A stretch of DNA of 64,000 bases from Lacimicrobium alkaliphilum. Its GTDB lineage: Bacteria > Pseudomonadota > Gammaproteobacteria > Enterobacterales > Alteromonadaceae. Each line of letters opens with the position of its first letter. Positions within the stretch are counted from its first letter, which is position 1. The notes beneath the pieces are model-generated. The model made no database searches. It was given only the letters and a program-made list of their open reading frames with translations, and was not told where the DNA came from. A program made the translations under genes and the position numbers. Of this stretch, positions 1 through 8,960 are shown one piece after another. The DNA is taken from positions 3,658,001-3,722,000 of the forward strand of contig NZ_CP013650.1 in the NCBI RefSeq assembly GCF_001466725.1, in the 5' to 3' direction.

Positions 1-35
1 GAAATACCCGAAATCCATCAAGTATGTTGTTAAAA

Positions 36-54
36 ATTCTTAATACCATAGAAT
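36..54. promoter_or_regulatory. candidate RpiR-type operator upstream of the regulator
   Basis: ATTCT (36-40) and AGAAT (50-54) form an inverted pair 9 bp apart, directly before the regulator gene. The same half-site occurs as the perfect palindrome TAGAATCCTATTCTA at 6023-6037, in the divergent promoter region of the symporter operon and the GH3 gene. Sharing one element between the regulator and its likely targets suggests a common operator. Only two sites are visible, so the assignment is tentative. Confidence 0.35.
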
Positions 55-88
55 GAATGGAATAGTTTATTTTTCCAACCATTGAATC

Positions 89-946
89 ATGTCGACTTTT
101 ATTAAAATCAATGCCATGCGCGATAACCTCTCATCCAGTGAACAGGCTCTGGCAGACTATGTACTGGCGCAACCACAAAGTATCCGCAACCTGTCTTCGC
201 AAAAACTGGCGCAACAGGTGGGTGTCAGCCAGTCCAGTGTGGTCAAGTTCACTCAGAAACTGGGGTACAAGGGTTATCCGGACTTTAAATTCGCCATTAA
301 TGACAGCCTGCGTACCCAACAGGACAAGTCTCACCCGCCATTGCATGGCCAGATTTCTCTGGACGACCCCTTTGAGGCAGTCGGCGAAAAACTGCTCGCC
401 AGTAAAGTCTCGGTACTGACCAATACCAGGGCGGTTAACGAACAAGGCGCCTACGAGAAAGCCGAAACCCTGCTGCAAAAAGCCAATCGCATACTGATCT
501 GCGGCGTCGGCGGTTCGGCTCTGGTGGCCCGGGATTTTTCTTTTAAACTGCAAAAGCTCGGTATGGCAGCAGTGGCCGAGAGTGACAACCATATTCAGCT
601 CGCCAATGTCGCCAACTATGGTCCCAAAGATTTGCTGTTTGTGATCAGTGAATCCGGCGAAACCCGCGAAGAAGTAGCGGTCACTGAGCTGGCCAAAGCC
701 AATCACTGCACCATCATCAGCCTTACCGGCTATGGTCACAACAGCATATCCAAACTGGCTAATGCCAGGCTCTATACGGTTTCCGAAGAAGACTCAGCCC
801 GCCTTTCTTCGATTCTCGCCCGCACCGCCCAGGAGTTTGTTATCGACACCCTGTTTATTCTGCTGACCCAGGCCTCAGGCCGGGGCCGTAAGATGCTCGA
901 AGCCTCCAATAAGGCGGTACAACACTACCGGCATAAAAACCGCTGA
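89..946 (+). CDS. RpiR/MurR-family transcriptional regulator (HTH + SIS)
   Basis: A 285-residue regulator of the RpiR family. An N-terminal helix-turn-helix domain (about residues 1-77) carries the family's SQSSVVKFTQKLG recognition segment. A C-terminal SIS sugar-phosphate-binding domain (about 128-260) has the GVGGSALVA and ISESGETRE loops. Such proteins usually repress sugar catabolism genes and are released by a phosphosugar. The next genes form a MurNAc operon, so a MurNAc-6-P or GlcNAc-6-P sensing role like that of E. coli MurR is the natural inference. The start at 89 lacks a clear Shine-Dalgarno sequence. A possible operator (ATTCT-N9-AGAAT, 36-54) lies just upstream. The family is certain; the effector is not. 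Confidence 0.9.
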   Translation: MSTFIKINAMRDNLSSSEQALADYVLAQPQSIRNLSSQKLAQQVGVSQSSVVKFTQKLGYKGYPDFKFAINDSLRTQQDKSHPPLHGQISLDDPFEAVGEKLLASKVSVLTNTRAVNEQGAYEKAETLLQKANRILICGVGGSALVARDFSFKLQKLGMAAVAESDNHIQLANVANYGPKDLLFVISESGETREEVAVTELAKANHCTIISLTGYGHNSISKLANARLYTVSEEDSARLSSILARTAQEFVIDTLFILLTQASGRGRKMLEASNKAVQHYRHKNR

Positions 947-1317
947 CAAGTTATCAGTCTGCAGCTTGCAGACCTCAGCAAAAGCAAATTTTCACCGTCT
1001 GTCATGCCCGAGTGTTGTTATCGGGCATCCAGCGTCTTTTTCGAAAACCGAAATTAACCACAGAGGCACAGAGTACACAGAGGTATAAAGGGTTTAATCA
1101 TTTTTACTTCTCCTCGTCTCTGCGGTGAAATGACCTTCTGTTCGTGTCTTTCGTGCCTTTCGTGGTTAAAAAGCCTTCACCACCAAAAACACTAAAAGCA
1201 CGAACAAAACATGGTCCTGCAGCCCGCGATGCAGCGAAGCGGAATCCGGGGATACCTCGCCTTACACCAACCCGTATTCCTCTGCGTCTTTGCGCCTCTG
1301 CGAGATCGATATTAACC
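947..1317. repeat. mosaic intergenic repeat block A
   Basis: This 370-base gap holds no gene. It carries CACAGAG-type repeats (1056-1090), a partial complement (CTCTGCGGTG, about 1117-1126), and a TTCGTG-rich arm (1141-1170) that pairs imperfectly with the AACACTAAAAGCACGAAC arm near 1188-1205. A GCAGCGAAGCGGAATCCGGG module follows at 1231-1250, then a CTCTGCGTCTTTGCGCCTCT module at about 1281-1300. The same modules, partly reordered and inverted, recur at 8040-8700 and in fragments at about 50449 and 63941. The block abuts the stop codon of the NamZ gene. These look like non-coding dispersed repeats able to form long hairpins. Confidence 0.75.
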
Positions 1318-2514
1318 TCAGGGATACAGCAAATAGGGCTGTCTGGCCTTAACAAAGGCCTCCAGGTCCGCTTGCCAGCTGGCGCGGATCTGCGCTTCTG
1401 TTTCGCCCGCCACCATGGCTTTTCTGAGCTTATCTGTGCCGGCGAGCTTATCGAAGAAGCTCTGACTGGTAAAAAAGGGCTGTTGCTGACGGGCAAATGC
1501 CTGATACCAGGCCAGCAGATAACTCAGATTTAATCCCTGAGCAGGCTTGTCGCGCAAATCCATGCCCTTTATTTGGGTGTCCTCAAACTTTGGATGGGTC
1601 GACGCGCCAGGTATGGAGCGCGGCGTAAAGGAAAAGGCTTCCCCCTCGGTCAGATAAATGCTGTCATGGCCTATAACCTGAAACGGAAAGTCAGTACCCC
1701 GGCCAATACTGACCACTGTCGGCTCAAAAAAGCCCAGCGACGGATAATGACGCACAGCGGTATAGTTAGGTAAATTGGGGCTGGGTTTAACCGGCAACTT
1801 GTAAGTCATATCCCGTTGATAACCTGCTACGGGGATAACCTTCAGGTCCAGAAACCTGTCGGTTTCCAGCCAGCTCTCACCCACAATCATCTGCGCCAGT
1901 TCACCCACTGTCATTCCATGAACCAAGGGTATCGGATGCATCCCCACAAAAGACGCAAACTCAGGCTCCAAAACCGGCCCGTCAACATAGTCGCCGTTGG
2001 GGTTGGGGCGATCCAGCACTACAAAAGGAATCCCTGCTTCGGCGGCTGCTTCCATCATATAGTGCATGGAACTGATATAAGTATAAAAGCGCACCCCAAC
2101 GTCCTGAATGTCGAAAACAACCACGTCCAGATCCGCCATAGCCTCTGGCTCAGGTTTGCGGGTCTTGCCATAGATTGAGTAGAGCTCGATACCCGTCTTG
2201 CTGTCTTTGCCACTATCAACTTTGGCACCGGCATCATGGTCACCGCGAAAACCGTGCTCAGGGGCGAAAATACGCTGCACCTTAACCTGATTCGCCAGCA
2301 ACAGATCCACCAGATGCTGTTCACCTACTCTGGAAGTCTGATTGACCACCAGTCCCACTCGTTTATCTTTAAGCAGCGGCAACCAGGCTTCGGTCTGGGC
2401 GGCCCCGGTTTGTAACTTCGGTGTCCCGGTATTACTGTCCGTACAGCCCAGCAATATGGTGCTGATCATCAGCAACAACCCACTTGCCAGATGCGGCATG
2501 CGCAACAGCTTCAT
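1318..2514 (-). CDS. namZ: NamZ-type exo-beta-N-acetylmuramidase (DUF1343 lipoprotein)
   Basis: A 398-residue DUF1343 protein. NamZ of Bacillus and Tannerella, the characterised members, release MurNAc from the non-reducing end of murein fragments. The N-terminus is a lipoprotein signal with lipobox LLGC near residue 24, placing it at a membrane facing the periplasm. Family features visible include [32 protein letters not shown] and LDRPNPN. It is the last gene of the four-gene operon and shares a 4-base ATGA overlap with murQ. Together with the NagZ-like gene across the cluster it would take murein glycan chains down to free GlcNAc and MurNAc. The name follows family identity, not biochemical proof. 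Confidence 0.88.
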   Translation of the reverse strand: MKLLRMPHLASGLLLMISTILLGCTDSNTGTPKLQTGAAQTEAWLPLLKDKRVGLVVNQTSRVGEQHLVDLLLANQVKVQRIFAPEHGFRGDHDAGAKVDSGKDSKTGIELYSIYGKTRKPEPEAMADLDVVVFDIQDVGVRFYTYISSMHYMMEAAAEAGIPFVVLDRPNPNGDYVDGPVLEPEFASFVGMHPIPLVHGMTVGELAQMIVGESWLETDRFLDLKVIPVAGYQRDMTYKLPVKPSPNLPNYTAVRHYPSLGFFEPTVVSIGRGTDFPFQVIGHDSIYLTEGEAFSFTPRSIPGASTHPKFEDTQIKGMDLRDKPAQGLNLSYLLAWYQAFARQQQPFFTSQSFFDKLAGTDKLRKAMVAGETEAQIRASWQADLEAFVKARQPYLLYP

Positions 2515-3470
2515 TTTGCATCTCCTTTGGCTTGCTCAACAGCCCGGCGCAAAAAGCCCTGTTGCTGATCCAACAACGCCTGACCGGCTTGCTGGTCAAG
2601 ACCGGTCAACACATGCAGTATCGCCAGCTTGGCCTTATAGCCTGTATTGCTCAGGGCGTCGCGGGCGGTCTGATGATCACAGTCAGTGGCCTGCATCACA
2701 ATACGAATAGCGCGGGCATAGAGTTTCTGATTGCTGGCATTAACATCCACCATCAGATTCTCATAACTCTTGCCACTGCGGATCATACTGGCCGTGGTGA
2801 GCATATTCAGGATCATTTTTTGTGCCGAGCCGGATTTCATCCGCGTGGAGCCGGTCAGGGCCTCCGGTCCCACCAGCGCACAGATACCGATATCGGCCGC
2901 TTGGGTGACGGCAGATTCAGGATTACAGGTCACGCTAATAGCCGGTGCACCTCTGCTGCGGGCATACTCCAGCGCCGATACCACATAAGGGGTGCGGCCA
3001 CTGGCAGCAATCCCCACCAGTACATCATCGGCACCAAAATCTATCTCCTGCAAATCCTTTATGGCCAGCGCCGGATCATCCTCAGCACCTTCCACCGCCT
3101 TGTACATGGCACCTTCACCGCCAGCGATAATGCCTATCACCTGCTGGTCGGACACACTGAATGTGGGTGGACACTCCACGGCATCCAGTACACCAAGACG
3201 GCCGCTGGTTCCGGCTCCGATATAGACTAATCGCCCGCCTTTGGCGAAGGCCTCAACAATCTTGTCCACGGCCGCCGCGATCATCGGAATGGCAACAGCT
3301 ACCGCCTGCGCCACCTTTTGGTCTTCGGCATTAATCTTCTGCAATATGGCTTCGGTGTTAAGTAAATCAATATCCAGGGTGTCGGGGTTACGGCCCTCTG
3401 ACACCATAGTATCTAACTGTTGCAACAACACTGATTCTGTTTGGATACAGTCATTGCCTTTCTCACTCAT
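2511..3470 (-). CDS. murQ: N-acetylmuramic acid 6-phosphate etherase MurQ
   Basis: A 319-residue SIS-fold enzyme that removes the D-lactyl ether of MurNAc-6-P to give GlcNAc-6-P and D-lactate in the cytoplasm. The family signature is clear: [20 protein letters not shown] (about residues 80-99), then EGAEDDP and a second SIS loop [11 protein letters not shown]. Length is slightly above E. coli MurQ. It overlaps the kinase gene upstream and namZ downstream by 4 bases each, so translation is probably coupled. The order transporter-kinase-etherase matches the murTKQ arrangement known from Tannerella, and implies that free MurNAc is imported and then phosphorylated rather than brought in by a PTS. 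Confidence 0.96.
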   Translation of the reverse strand: MSEKGNDCIQTESVLLQQLDTMVSEGRNPDTLDIDLLNTEAILQKINAEDQKVAQAVAVAIPMIAAAVDKIVEAFAKGGRLVYIGAGTSGRLGVLDAVECPPTFSVSDQQVIGIIAGGEGAMYKAVEGAEDDPALAIKDLQEIDFGADDVLVGIAASGRTPYVVSALEYARSRGAPAISVTCNPESAVTQAADIGICALVGPEALTGSTRMKSGSAQKMILNMLTTASMIRSGKSYENLMVDVNASNQKLYARAIRIVMQATDCDHQTARDALSNTGYKAKLAILHVLTGLDQQAGQALLDQQQGFLRRAVEQAKGDAK

Positions 3471-4366
3471 AATTCAGACTCTCCTGTCAAAAGAGCGGAT
3501 GAAGAAGGCTGCATCAGGCTCTCGGCCAGAATGCAGGCCCCATCCAGAGAATTTCCTCTGGCTGGAATAATACGTGCGCGCAATGGCTCACTTAAGTGTC
3601 TGGCACTGATTTGGGCCAGTCCTCCGGTAAGGACTACGGGCAGATGCTCACCAGTGGCACTGATTAGTCGTTCAACCGCCTGCATATGGCTTTCAAACAG
3701 GGCTTTTGCCTGCTGACAACGCTCCAGGCGTTCAATAATACCTGGCACCAGGCCGGCAAACTGCGTCGCAGTAGCATGACGTAACCAGTACAGAATCGCA
3801 GAGCGGTTATTACCAAGCTGACTGCACAACCATTTTCCAACCTCTGACTCAGGTTGTCCCAGGGTATCCAGTTCCCACAGCATGGCATTGATAGCATTGA
3901 CGCCAAGCCTGGCACCACCACCTTCATCACCCACCAGCAGTCCCCATCCACCGATCATGGTTTCATTACCCTGCTCGTCCAGCAGCATGGCCACTGAACC
4001 GGTACCCAATGCCACTACGGCCACCGGCTCCCCGCCATTGGCCCCGTAGGCTGAAGTACGGGCATCGGTCATCACTTCAAGACGGGCAAAATAAGACTCC
4101 ATCGCCTCATGGGCCTGATTGGCCAGACTCCTTTCTCCGGCACCGGCGAGACCACATACCACACAGAGCTGTTCCAGTTCACAATCGGCCCTGAATGCCA
4201 GCTCCCTGGCCAGCTCTAAAATAACCGCCACCGAGCGGGTCAGCCCCAGTGATAAAGAGGATGCGGCGGCCCGTCCCTCCCAGCTTTTTCCGCTGGCTAA
4301 ATGCACCAGCCTGGCAGTGGTTTTGCTGCCACCGCCATCGACCCCGAGAATATAATCCGATTTCAT
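3467..4366 (-). CDS. BadF/BcrA-type amino-sugar kinase (MurK/NagK-like)
   Basis: A 299-residue ASKHA-fold kinase. The phosphate-1 loop is [11 protein letters not shown] near residue 10; the central ALGTGSVA and [15 protein letters not shown] motifs and the later VLTGGLAQ adenosine loop complete the nucleotide site. BadF-family kinases include GlcNAc kinases and the clostridial MurK, which phosphorylates both MurNAc and GlcNAc at O-6. The position between a symporter and murQ, with 4-base overlaps to both, makes MurNAc the likeliest substrate, possibly with GlcNAc. No AnmK-type anhydroMurNAc kinase is in the window. Family is firm; substrate is inferred from context. Confidence 0.88.
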   Translation of the reverse strand: MKSDYILGVDGGGSKTTARLVHLASGKSWEGRAAASSLSLGLTRSVAVILELARELAFRADCELEQLCVVCGLAGAGERSLANQAHEAMESYFARLEVMTDARTSAYGANGGEPVAVVALGTGSVAMLLDEQGNETMIGGWGLLVGDEGGGARLGVNAINAMLWELDTLGQPESEVGKWLCSQLGNNRSAILYWLRHATATQFAGLVPGIIERLERCQQAKALFESHMQAVERLISATGEHLPVVLTGGLAQISARHLSEPLRARIIPARGNSLDGACILAESLMQPSSSALLTGESEL

Positions 4367-5955
4367 GACTCCGCTCCCTGAGATCCGACAACAGCCGAAT
4401 CTGCGTTATTATTACCCGCCAGACAAACCGCGAAGGCGACCGCTGTGCCAATGCACAACTGCCAGGTAAAACCCAGTTCAAACTGCATATCTTGTGGCAA
4501 CAGCAAGCCCAGAATATAGGGCTGCAGGCCTAAGGTGACAAAAAAGCCACTTAACAATGCCAGTAACACAGAACGGGCGCTGCCCCTGCGGGTAAAGAGC
4601 ACGGTAAAATACACTCCCAGCAGGCCACTGTACGAGAACACCATTACGCTCAGGGCAAAGGCCAGCAAGGGCATATCAGAATACTGCTGCCAGTAAAAAC
4701 ACAATATTGCCATACCCGCCAGTGCCGCAGCGGCCACCACCATACCCATCTGCCCGGCCCAGACATAGTGACCTTCCTGATGCTGGGGTTTGAGCTTTTG
4801 CATCATCGGCCGGTACAAGTCCTGAACCAGTACAGATGACATGGCATTAAGGCCGGAGTTGAGGGTCGACAGCGCCGCGGCAATTACACCTACCGTTACC
4901 AGCCCACGCACCCCAACAGGTATTTCATTGAGCACGTAGTACATAAAGATAGTGACCTGCTCGCCCTCAAAGGTAGGTACCACAGACTGACCGTCGGCCG
5001 ACATCATCAGATCCGGGCGCTGATAATAGATGTACAGCAACAGGCCGATGATAATAAACAGTGCCATTACCGGAATCACCAGCACCACTGACCAAATCAG
5101 TGCCGAGGCGCCCTTCTTGGCATCCTTGCAGCTGAGCATACGCTGGGTCATATCCTGGTCCATGCCAAAGGCGGCAATATTCAGCAATACAAATCCACTG
5201 ATGGCAGACCAGAAGGTAAACACCCCTGATGAGGTAAAATCCAGTCTGAAGTCGAGCAGTGTCAATTTCGATAGCTCGCGATCATGGGGCTCACGCAGAG
5301 CCTGAATAATTTCACCAAAATCCGCCGGTATAGCCGCATACAAAAAGTAGATCACAAACAACGCCGCACCCACATACACAGTACACTGGATCACATCGCT
5401 GACAATGACCGAGCGAATCCCGCCAACGAATGAGTACGCCAGCCCCACCAGCGTCAGAATCAGCACCGAGGTAATAACACTGGAGGCCTGAATATCGGCA
5501 AACAGGATCATGGAAACCGCTATCGCGGCCAGATACAGCCTGGCACCGCTGGCAAATACCCGCCCGAACAGATACATCAGTCCGGCCTGTCGTTTGGCGG
5601 AAGCACCAAAGCGTTGCTCCAGCATTTCATACACCGTGGTCACCCGGGCCTGATAAAACTTCGGCATCAGGTAGGCGGCAACAAACAAGGCACCAATAAA
5701 GGCACCAATATTGGTGGCCAGATAACTGAAGTCATTGCGATAGCCCTGATCCGGCCCTCCCAGAAAGGTCGCCGCAGATTGCGCCGTGGCCAGTACGGAA
5801 ATTGCCACCATCCATACCGGCATGCTGTTACCGGCAAGAAAATAATCGGCGGTGGTCGCGGCTTTTTTACGACTGTAATACCAGCCAGTACCGGCCATCA
5901 CCAGAAAATAAGCGATGAACACCAGCCAGTCCTGCCAGGCAAATTGGCTTTGCAT
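4363..5955 (-). CDS. sodium:solute symporter (SSS family), likely MurNAc/GlcNAc importer
   Basis: A 530-residue inner-membrane symporter with about 13 hydrophobic helices. The N-terminal YSRKKAATTADYFLAGNSMP segment and a YSFVGGIRSVIVSDVIQ motif (about residues 174-190) are typical of SSS proteins. It is the first gene of the operon, and its ATG overlaps nothing upstream; the promoter should lie in the 5956-6153 gap shared with the divergent GH3 gene. Linked genes make unphosphorylated MurNAc (and perhaps GlcNAc) its probable cargo, as proposed for MurT of Tannerella. SSS proteins also carry sugars, sialic acid and amino acids, so specificity is inference. Confidence 0.88.
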   Translation of the reverse strand: MQSQFAWQDWLVFIAYFLVMAGTGWYYSRKKAATTADYFLAGNSMPVWMVAISVLATAQSAATFLGGPDQGYRNDFSYLATNIGAFIGALFVAAYLMPKFYQARVTTVYEMLEQRFGASAKRQAGLMYLFGRVFASGARLYLAAIAVSMILFADIQASSVITSVLILTLVGLAYSFVGGIRSVIVSDVIQCTVYVGAALFVIYFLYAAIPADFGEIIQALREPHDRELSKLTLLDFRLDFTSSGVFTFWSAISGFVLLNIAAFGMDQDMTQRMLSCKDAKKGASALIWSVVLVIPVMALFIIIGLLLYIYYQRPDLMMSADGQSVVPTFEGEQVTIFMYYVLNEIPVGVRGLVTVGVIAAALSTLNSGLNAMSSVLVQDLYRPMMQKLKPQHQEGHYVWAGQMGMVVAAAALAGMAILCFYWQQYSDMPLLAFALSVMVFSYSGLLGVYFTVLFTRRGSARSVLLALLSGFFVTLGLQPYILGLLLPQDMQFELGFTWQLCIGTAVAFAVCLAGNNNADSAVVGSQGAES

Positions 5956-6022
5956 AAATACCTCTTAGCCTGCAACTTTCACTTTATCAGCGATTAAGCG
6001 TTGCTGTAATTTTTTATATTGA

Positions 6023-6037
6023 TAGAATCCTATTCTA
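6023..6037. promoter_or_regulatory. palindrome TAGAATCCTATTCTA in the divergent murein-cluster promoter
   Basis: A perfect 6-bp-arm palindrome with a 3-bp spacer, 68 bp before the symporter start and 117 bp before the GH3 start. It sits in an AT-rich stretch suited to both promoters. Its half-site AGAAT/ATTCT recurs before the RpiR-type regulator (36-54). It is a candidate binding site for that regulator. Confidence 0.4.
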
Positions 6038-6153
6038 ATGAATAATTAATTCCTTTTACCAGAAAAAGTTTTATTTTGTTGCTTGCTGTGGCCTTACAGA
6101 GGTCGACAATGATTTATGAAAACACATTAATATTATGATTACTAAGGGCTTTT

Positions 6154-8040
6154 ATGTTTAAAGACAGGTGGAGAAAGACTAATGCACTGGTTGCAGCCAT
6201 GGGGTTAATGTTGCTTACCGCCTGCTCCGGGACCGGAAAAACTATGACAGAAACCGAAGAAAACACACTGCGCCGGGCCATTGCACAGAAAATTGTTATC
6301 GATCTGCGCTATTTCTGCCAGCAGCAGCCCGCCGAACCTCCCTGCAAAAAGCCGATGACCACTTTGCCCCCCCAACTGGCGGAGCTGATCAGCAGCACCG
6401 GCATAGGTGGCGTCATACTGTTTGCCGATAATCTCACCGACACTGAGCAGATGATTCGTCTTAATCATGACTTACAGCAGGCCGCATTAAATGGCGTGGC
6501 GGGCGAACCGCTGCTGCTCACCATTGATCAGGAAGGCGGCAGAGTAGTGCGCATTCCCCGCCACCTTGGTACATCCTTCGGCGGTAATATGGCCATCGGT
6601 GCAACCTTCCCTGAGCACGGCCTGTACTTTGCCCAAAAGAGCGGCGAGGTACTGGGCAGAGAACTGGCAGCACTGGGTTTTAATGTCAATCATGCGCCCA
6701 CAGTCGATGTGAATGTGAATCCTGATAACCCGGTCATCAACGTACGCTCATTTGGCGAAAAGCCGCAACAGGTTGCCGAGCTGGGACTGGCTCAGCTGAT
6801 GGCGATGCAAAACCAGGGTGTGGCAGGCACCCTCAAACACTTTCCCGGTCATGGCGATACTGCAGTAGACAGCCATACCGGCCTGCCCAGGGTTGAACAC
6901 GATCGCCAGACCATAGAGCAGGTAGACCTGCTGCCCTTTCGTTACGCCATAGAGCAGGGCGCGGTGGATATGATCATGACCGCCCATATTCAGTATCCGC
7001 ATCTGGACAGCAGTGAAATTGAAAATGCCAGCGGTGAGAAGATGCTCAGACCCGCGACCCTGTCACGGGCCATACTCACGGATCTGCTGCGCAGGGATAT
7101 GGGCTTTGAGGGTGTCATCATTACCGATGCGATGGACATGGCCGGTATCGCCGCTTTTTTTGACCCCACTCAGGCGACCATCGAGACCTTCAGAGCCGGC
7201 ACCGATCTGGTGCTGATGCCGGTCAGGCTGCATACCCCAGCGGAGCTCAGACAACTGCCCAGGCTGATTGACCGTGTTGTACAGGCTGTAAAAGAGGGCG
7301 AACTGGATAAACATGAGATCCTCGTCTCTGCTGCAAGGGTAAAGGCCCTTAAACAGAAATATATCAGCACCGGGTCTTTGTCTGTACAGCAGCAGGTTGC
7401 TCAGGCAAAAGGCATATTGCGCCACCCTGACCATCTGGCGGTGGAGCAGGCATTATCTGATGCGGCGCTGACTCAGGTGGGCGAAGCTGATATCAGTCTG
7501 CCTCTTAAAGCTGAGAAGCTGCACCTTCTGATGCCGGATCGCAGTAAATGCCTGGCCATGCAACAGGCGCTGGAAAGACATCTCAGCGATCTCAGTATCA
7601 CCTGTACCAGCATGCAAACCTATCTGCCAGAGCAGGATAACCAGCAGATGGAGGATGCCGATATTCTGTTGGTCGCCAGTATCACGCCGGCGCAAAGTGC
7701 CGTGGAGCGCGGCGGTATGGAAGATATGCAACTGGTGCAGGCTGAAGCGCTGGCCCATCAGGACCAGCAGGCCTTAATCCCACAGCAGATTGCCGGGGCC
7801 AAAGCTGCCGGTAAACAAGTTATTTTTGTCAGTCTGCGCACCCCATATGAAATCAGTCAGCTTGCCCCTGAGGCCGATTTGGTGCTCGCGACCTATGGTT
7901 ACAATACCCATGTGGTACCGGGCACCGAAGCCAGCCCTCAGGTGCATGGTCCGGCCTTTGAGTCTCTGGCCAGATTTTTGGCGGGCAAAATCAGCGCCAC
8001 CGGCCAGCTGCCGGTAAGCCTCTCTGGCACAACCGATTAA
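6154..8040 (+). CDS. NagZ-like beta-N-acetylglucosaminidase (GH3) lipoprotein
   Basis: A 628-residue glycoside hydrolase family 3 protein. The signal ends in a lipobox (LLTACS), so it is a lipoprotein, unlike the cytoplasmic NagZ of E. coli. The diagnostic KHFPGHGDTAVDSHTGLP motif (about residues 228-245, supplying the acid/base Asp-His pair of NagZ enzymes) and the nucleophile segment IITDAMDMAG (Asp near 323) are intact. A C-terminal alpha/beta domain (about 430-628) resembles the two-domain Bacillus-type NagZ. It would release GlcNAc from murein chains, exposing MurNAc ends for NamZ. It is divergent from the uptake operon and shares its promoter region. Confidence 0.92.
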   Translation: MFKDRWRKTNALVAAMGLMLLTACSGTGKTMTETEENTLRRAIAQKIVIDLRYFCQQQPAEPPCKKPMTTLPPQLAELISSTGIGGVILFADNLTDTEQMIRLNHDLQQAALNGVAGEPLLLTIDQEGGRVVRIPRHLGTSFGGNMAIGATFPEHGLYFAQKSGEVLGRELAALGFNVNHAPTVDVNVNPDNPVINVRSFGEKPQQVAELGLAQLMAMQNQGVAGTLKHFPGHGDTAVDSHTGLPRVEHDRQTIEQVDLLPFRYAIEQGAVDMIMTAHIQYPHLDSSEIENASGEKMLRPATLSRAILTDLLRRDMGFEGVIITDAMDMAGIAAFFDPTQATIETFRAGTDLVLMPVRLHTPAELRQLPRLIDRVVQAVKEGELDKHEILVSAARVKALKQKYISTGSLSVQQQVAQAKGILRHPDHLAVEQALSDAALTQVGEADISLPLKAEKLHLLMPDRSKCLAMQQALERHLSDLSITCTSMQTYLPEQDNQQMEDADILLVASITPAQSAVERGGMEDMQLVQAEALAHQDQQALIPQQIAGAKAAGKQVIFVSLRTPYEISQLAPEADLVLATYGYNTHVVPGTEASPQVHGPAFESLARFLAGKISATGQLPVSLSGTTD

Positions 8041-8710
8041 ACACAGAGGGCACAGAGAACACAGAGGTATTACCGGTTTAATGCCCTCCACTTCTCTGTG
8101 CTCTCTGTGACTCTGTGGTGAATTATTCTTTTCGTGTTGTTAGTGGTAAAAAGCCTTCAACCACGAAAAACACTAAAATCACGAACTTATAATTGCCTCT
8201 CGCAGAGACGCTGAGGCGCGGGGGTTCTATAGCGCCCATCCCGCATTTCTCTGCGGCTTTGCGCCTTGCGAGATCGGATTTAAACACAGGAAAAGCATCG
8301 CACCGCGGAGATGCAGAGAACACGGACTCAGACAAGTTTTCAGCTTCCAGTTTTCAGAAACTGAAAGCTGCGACTCTGAGCGAGATCCATGCTCTGATCA
8401 CTATAAGACTCAGCCGACCTAAACAGATCCTGATTTTCATCAGGATGACGGTGCTGTGTTTTCTTCGTGCTCTTCGCGTCCTTCGTGGTTAAAAGCCTTC
8501 AACCAGCAAGAACACTAAAATAACCAAAGGCATGATTCCGTAGCCTGTGATGCAGCGAAGCGGAATCCGGGAGGCACCCATATCGATCTCGCTGAGGCGC
8601 AAAGACGCGGGGAATACAAGCCGTAAAACCTCTGTGGCCTCCGTGTCTCTGTGGTGAATATTGCTTTTCTGGTTGATGGGGTGAGTTTCCCTGCTCTCAC
8701 ACGGGCGGAG
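8041..8710. repeat. mosaic intergenic repeat blocks B and C
   Basis: No credible gene lies here. Two consecutive copies of the repeat seen at 1056-1317 are present. Block B (8040-8290) has CACAGAG repeats, their complement (CTCTGTG runs, 8093-8120), the TTCGTG arm with its AACACTAAAA partner, and the TTTGCGCCTTGCGAGATCGG module. Block C (8290-8700) repeats the TTCGTG arm (8465-8492) and has GCAGCGAAGCGGAATCCGGG at 8552-8571. It then carries the GCGCAAAGACG module in inverted orientation (about 8596-8606) and ends in CTCTGTGGCC-type repeats. Short translated frames here are compositional artefacts. Blocks A and B/C bracket the murein cluster. Confidence 0.75.
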
Positions 8711-8730
8711 AGCTGGTTTACCGGACGCAT

Positions 8731-8757
8731 AAAAAAAGCCGGTCAGATGACCGGCTT
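8731..8757 (-). terminator. intrinsic terminator of the minus-strand small transcript
   Basis: AAGCCGGTCA / TGACCGGCTT with a 2-base loop, followed on the minus strand by T7. Orientation fits only a minus-strand transcript; the flanking plus-strand gene starts 200 bases away and reads in the other direction. Confidence 0.8.
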
Positions 8758-8758
8758 A

Positions 8759-8800
8759 CTAGCAGCTCCAGTGAGAGGGCAATCTACTGGAAAGTACCAC
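8759..8800 (-). CDS. possible 13-codon micro-ORF inside the small transcript
   Basis: GTG at 8800 is preceded by GAGGA (8811-8807) at 6-base spacing and followed by 12 codons, then tandem stops TAG TAA that run into the terminator stem. The peptide would read VVLSSRLPSHWSC, with GTG decoded as Met. Good spacing, double stops and a terminator directly after are unusual for chance, but 13 codons cannot prove coding. It may be a leader peptide, a dual-function RNA or coincidence. Confidence 0.25.
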   Translation of the reverse strand: MVLSSRLPSHWSC

Positions 8801-8931
8801 TTATCGTCCTCAAATGAACAATAAATAGCCACTAGAACTAAATCATAATAGATTATTCCCGCTATTGCAAAAACAGAAAGATAAAGTATTCATTGTCGGT
8901 TTATGATAATTTATTCCATCCTGGATACCTA

Positions 8932-8954
8932 TATAATCCTACTTTTCTGAGGAG
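8932..8954 (+). promoter_or_regulatory. -10 box and ribosome site of the D-glutamate/oxoproline operon
   Basis: A perfect TATAAT (8932-8937) lies 23 bases before the GTG start, and GAGGAG (8949-8954) gives strong SD pairing 6 bases before it. No good -35 box is visible at 17-bp spacing, so an activator or an extended -10 context may be involved. These elements support the GTG at 8961 as the start. Confidence 0.55.
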
Positions 8955-8960
8955 TTTGTC

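Larger units (their letters stand above)
8731..8835 (-). ncRNA. candidate small RNA with own promoter and terminator
   Basis: On the minus strand a sigma70-like promoter is visible: TTGCAA (8870-8865), a 17-bp spacer, then TATGAT (8847-8842). It should start transcription near 8835. About 100 bases on, a 10-bp perfect stem (AAGCCGGTCA, 2-base loop, TGACCGGCTT; 8757-8736) followed by seven T (8737-8731) is a textbook intrinsic terminator. No minus-strand protein gene sits between, so the unit is either a small RNA or a leader with a very short peptide (see the micro-ORF at 8759-8800). It is divergent from the oxoproline operon. I do not recognise a known RNA family. Confidence 0.5.

Noticed and set aside
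1104..1496. ORFs across the intergenic repeats near 1.1-1.5 kb and 8.1-8.7 kb
   Set aside because: They are translations of CACAGAG/TTCGTG repeats, so similar meaningless peptides recur in each copy.
2484..3230. 248-codon plus-strand ORF opposite murQ
   Set aside because: Antisense shadow of a well-recognised enzyme gene; no ribosome site or family features.
8041..8710. CRISPR array in the CACAGAG-rich region
   Set aside because: Repeat units are short, unequal and without regular spacers, and no cas gene lies in the window.
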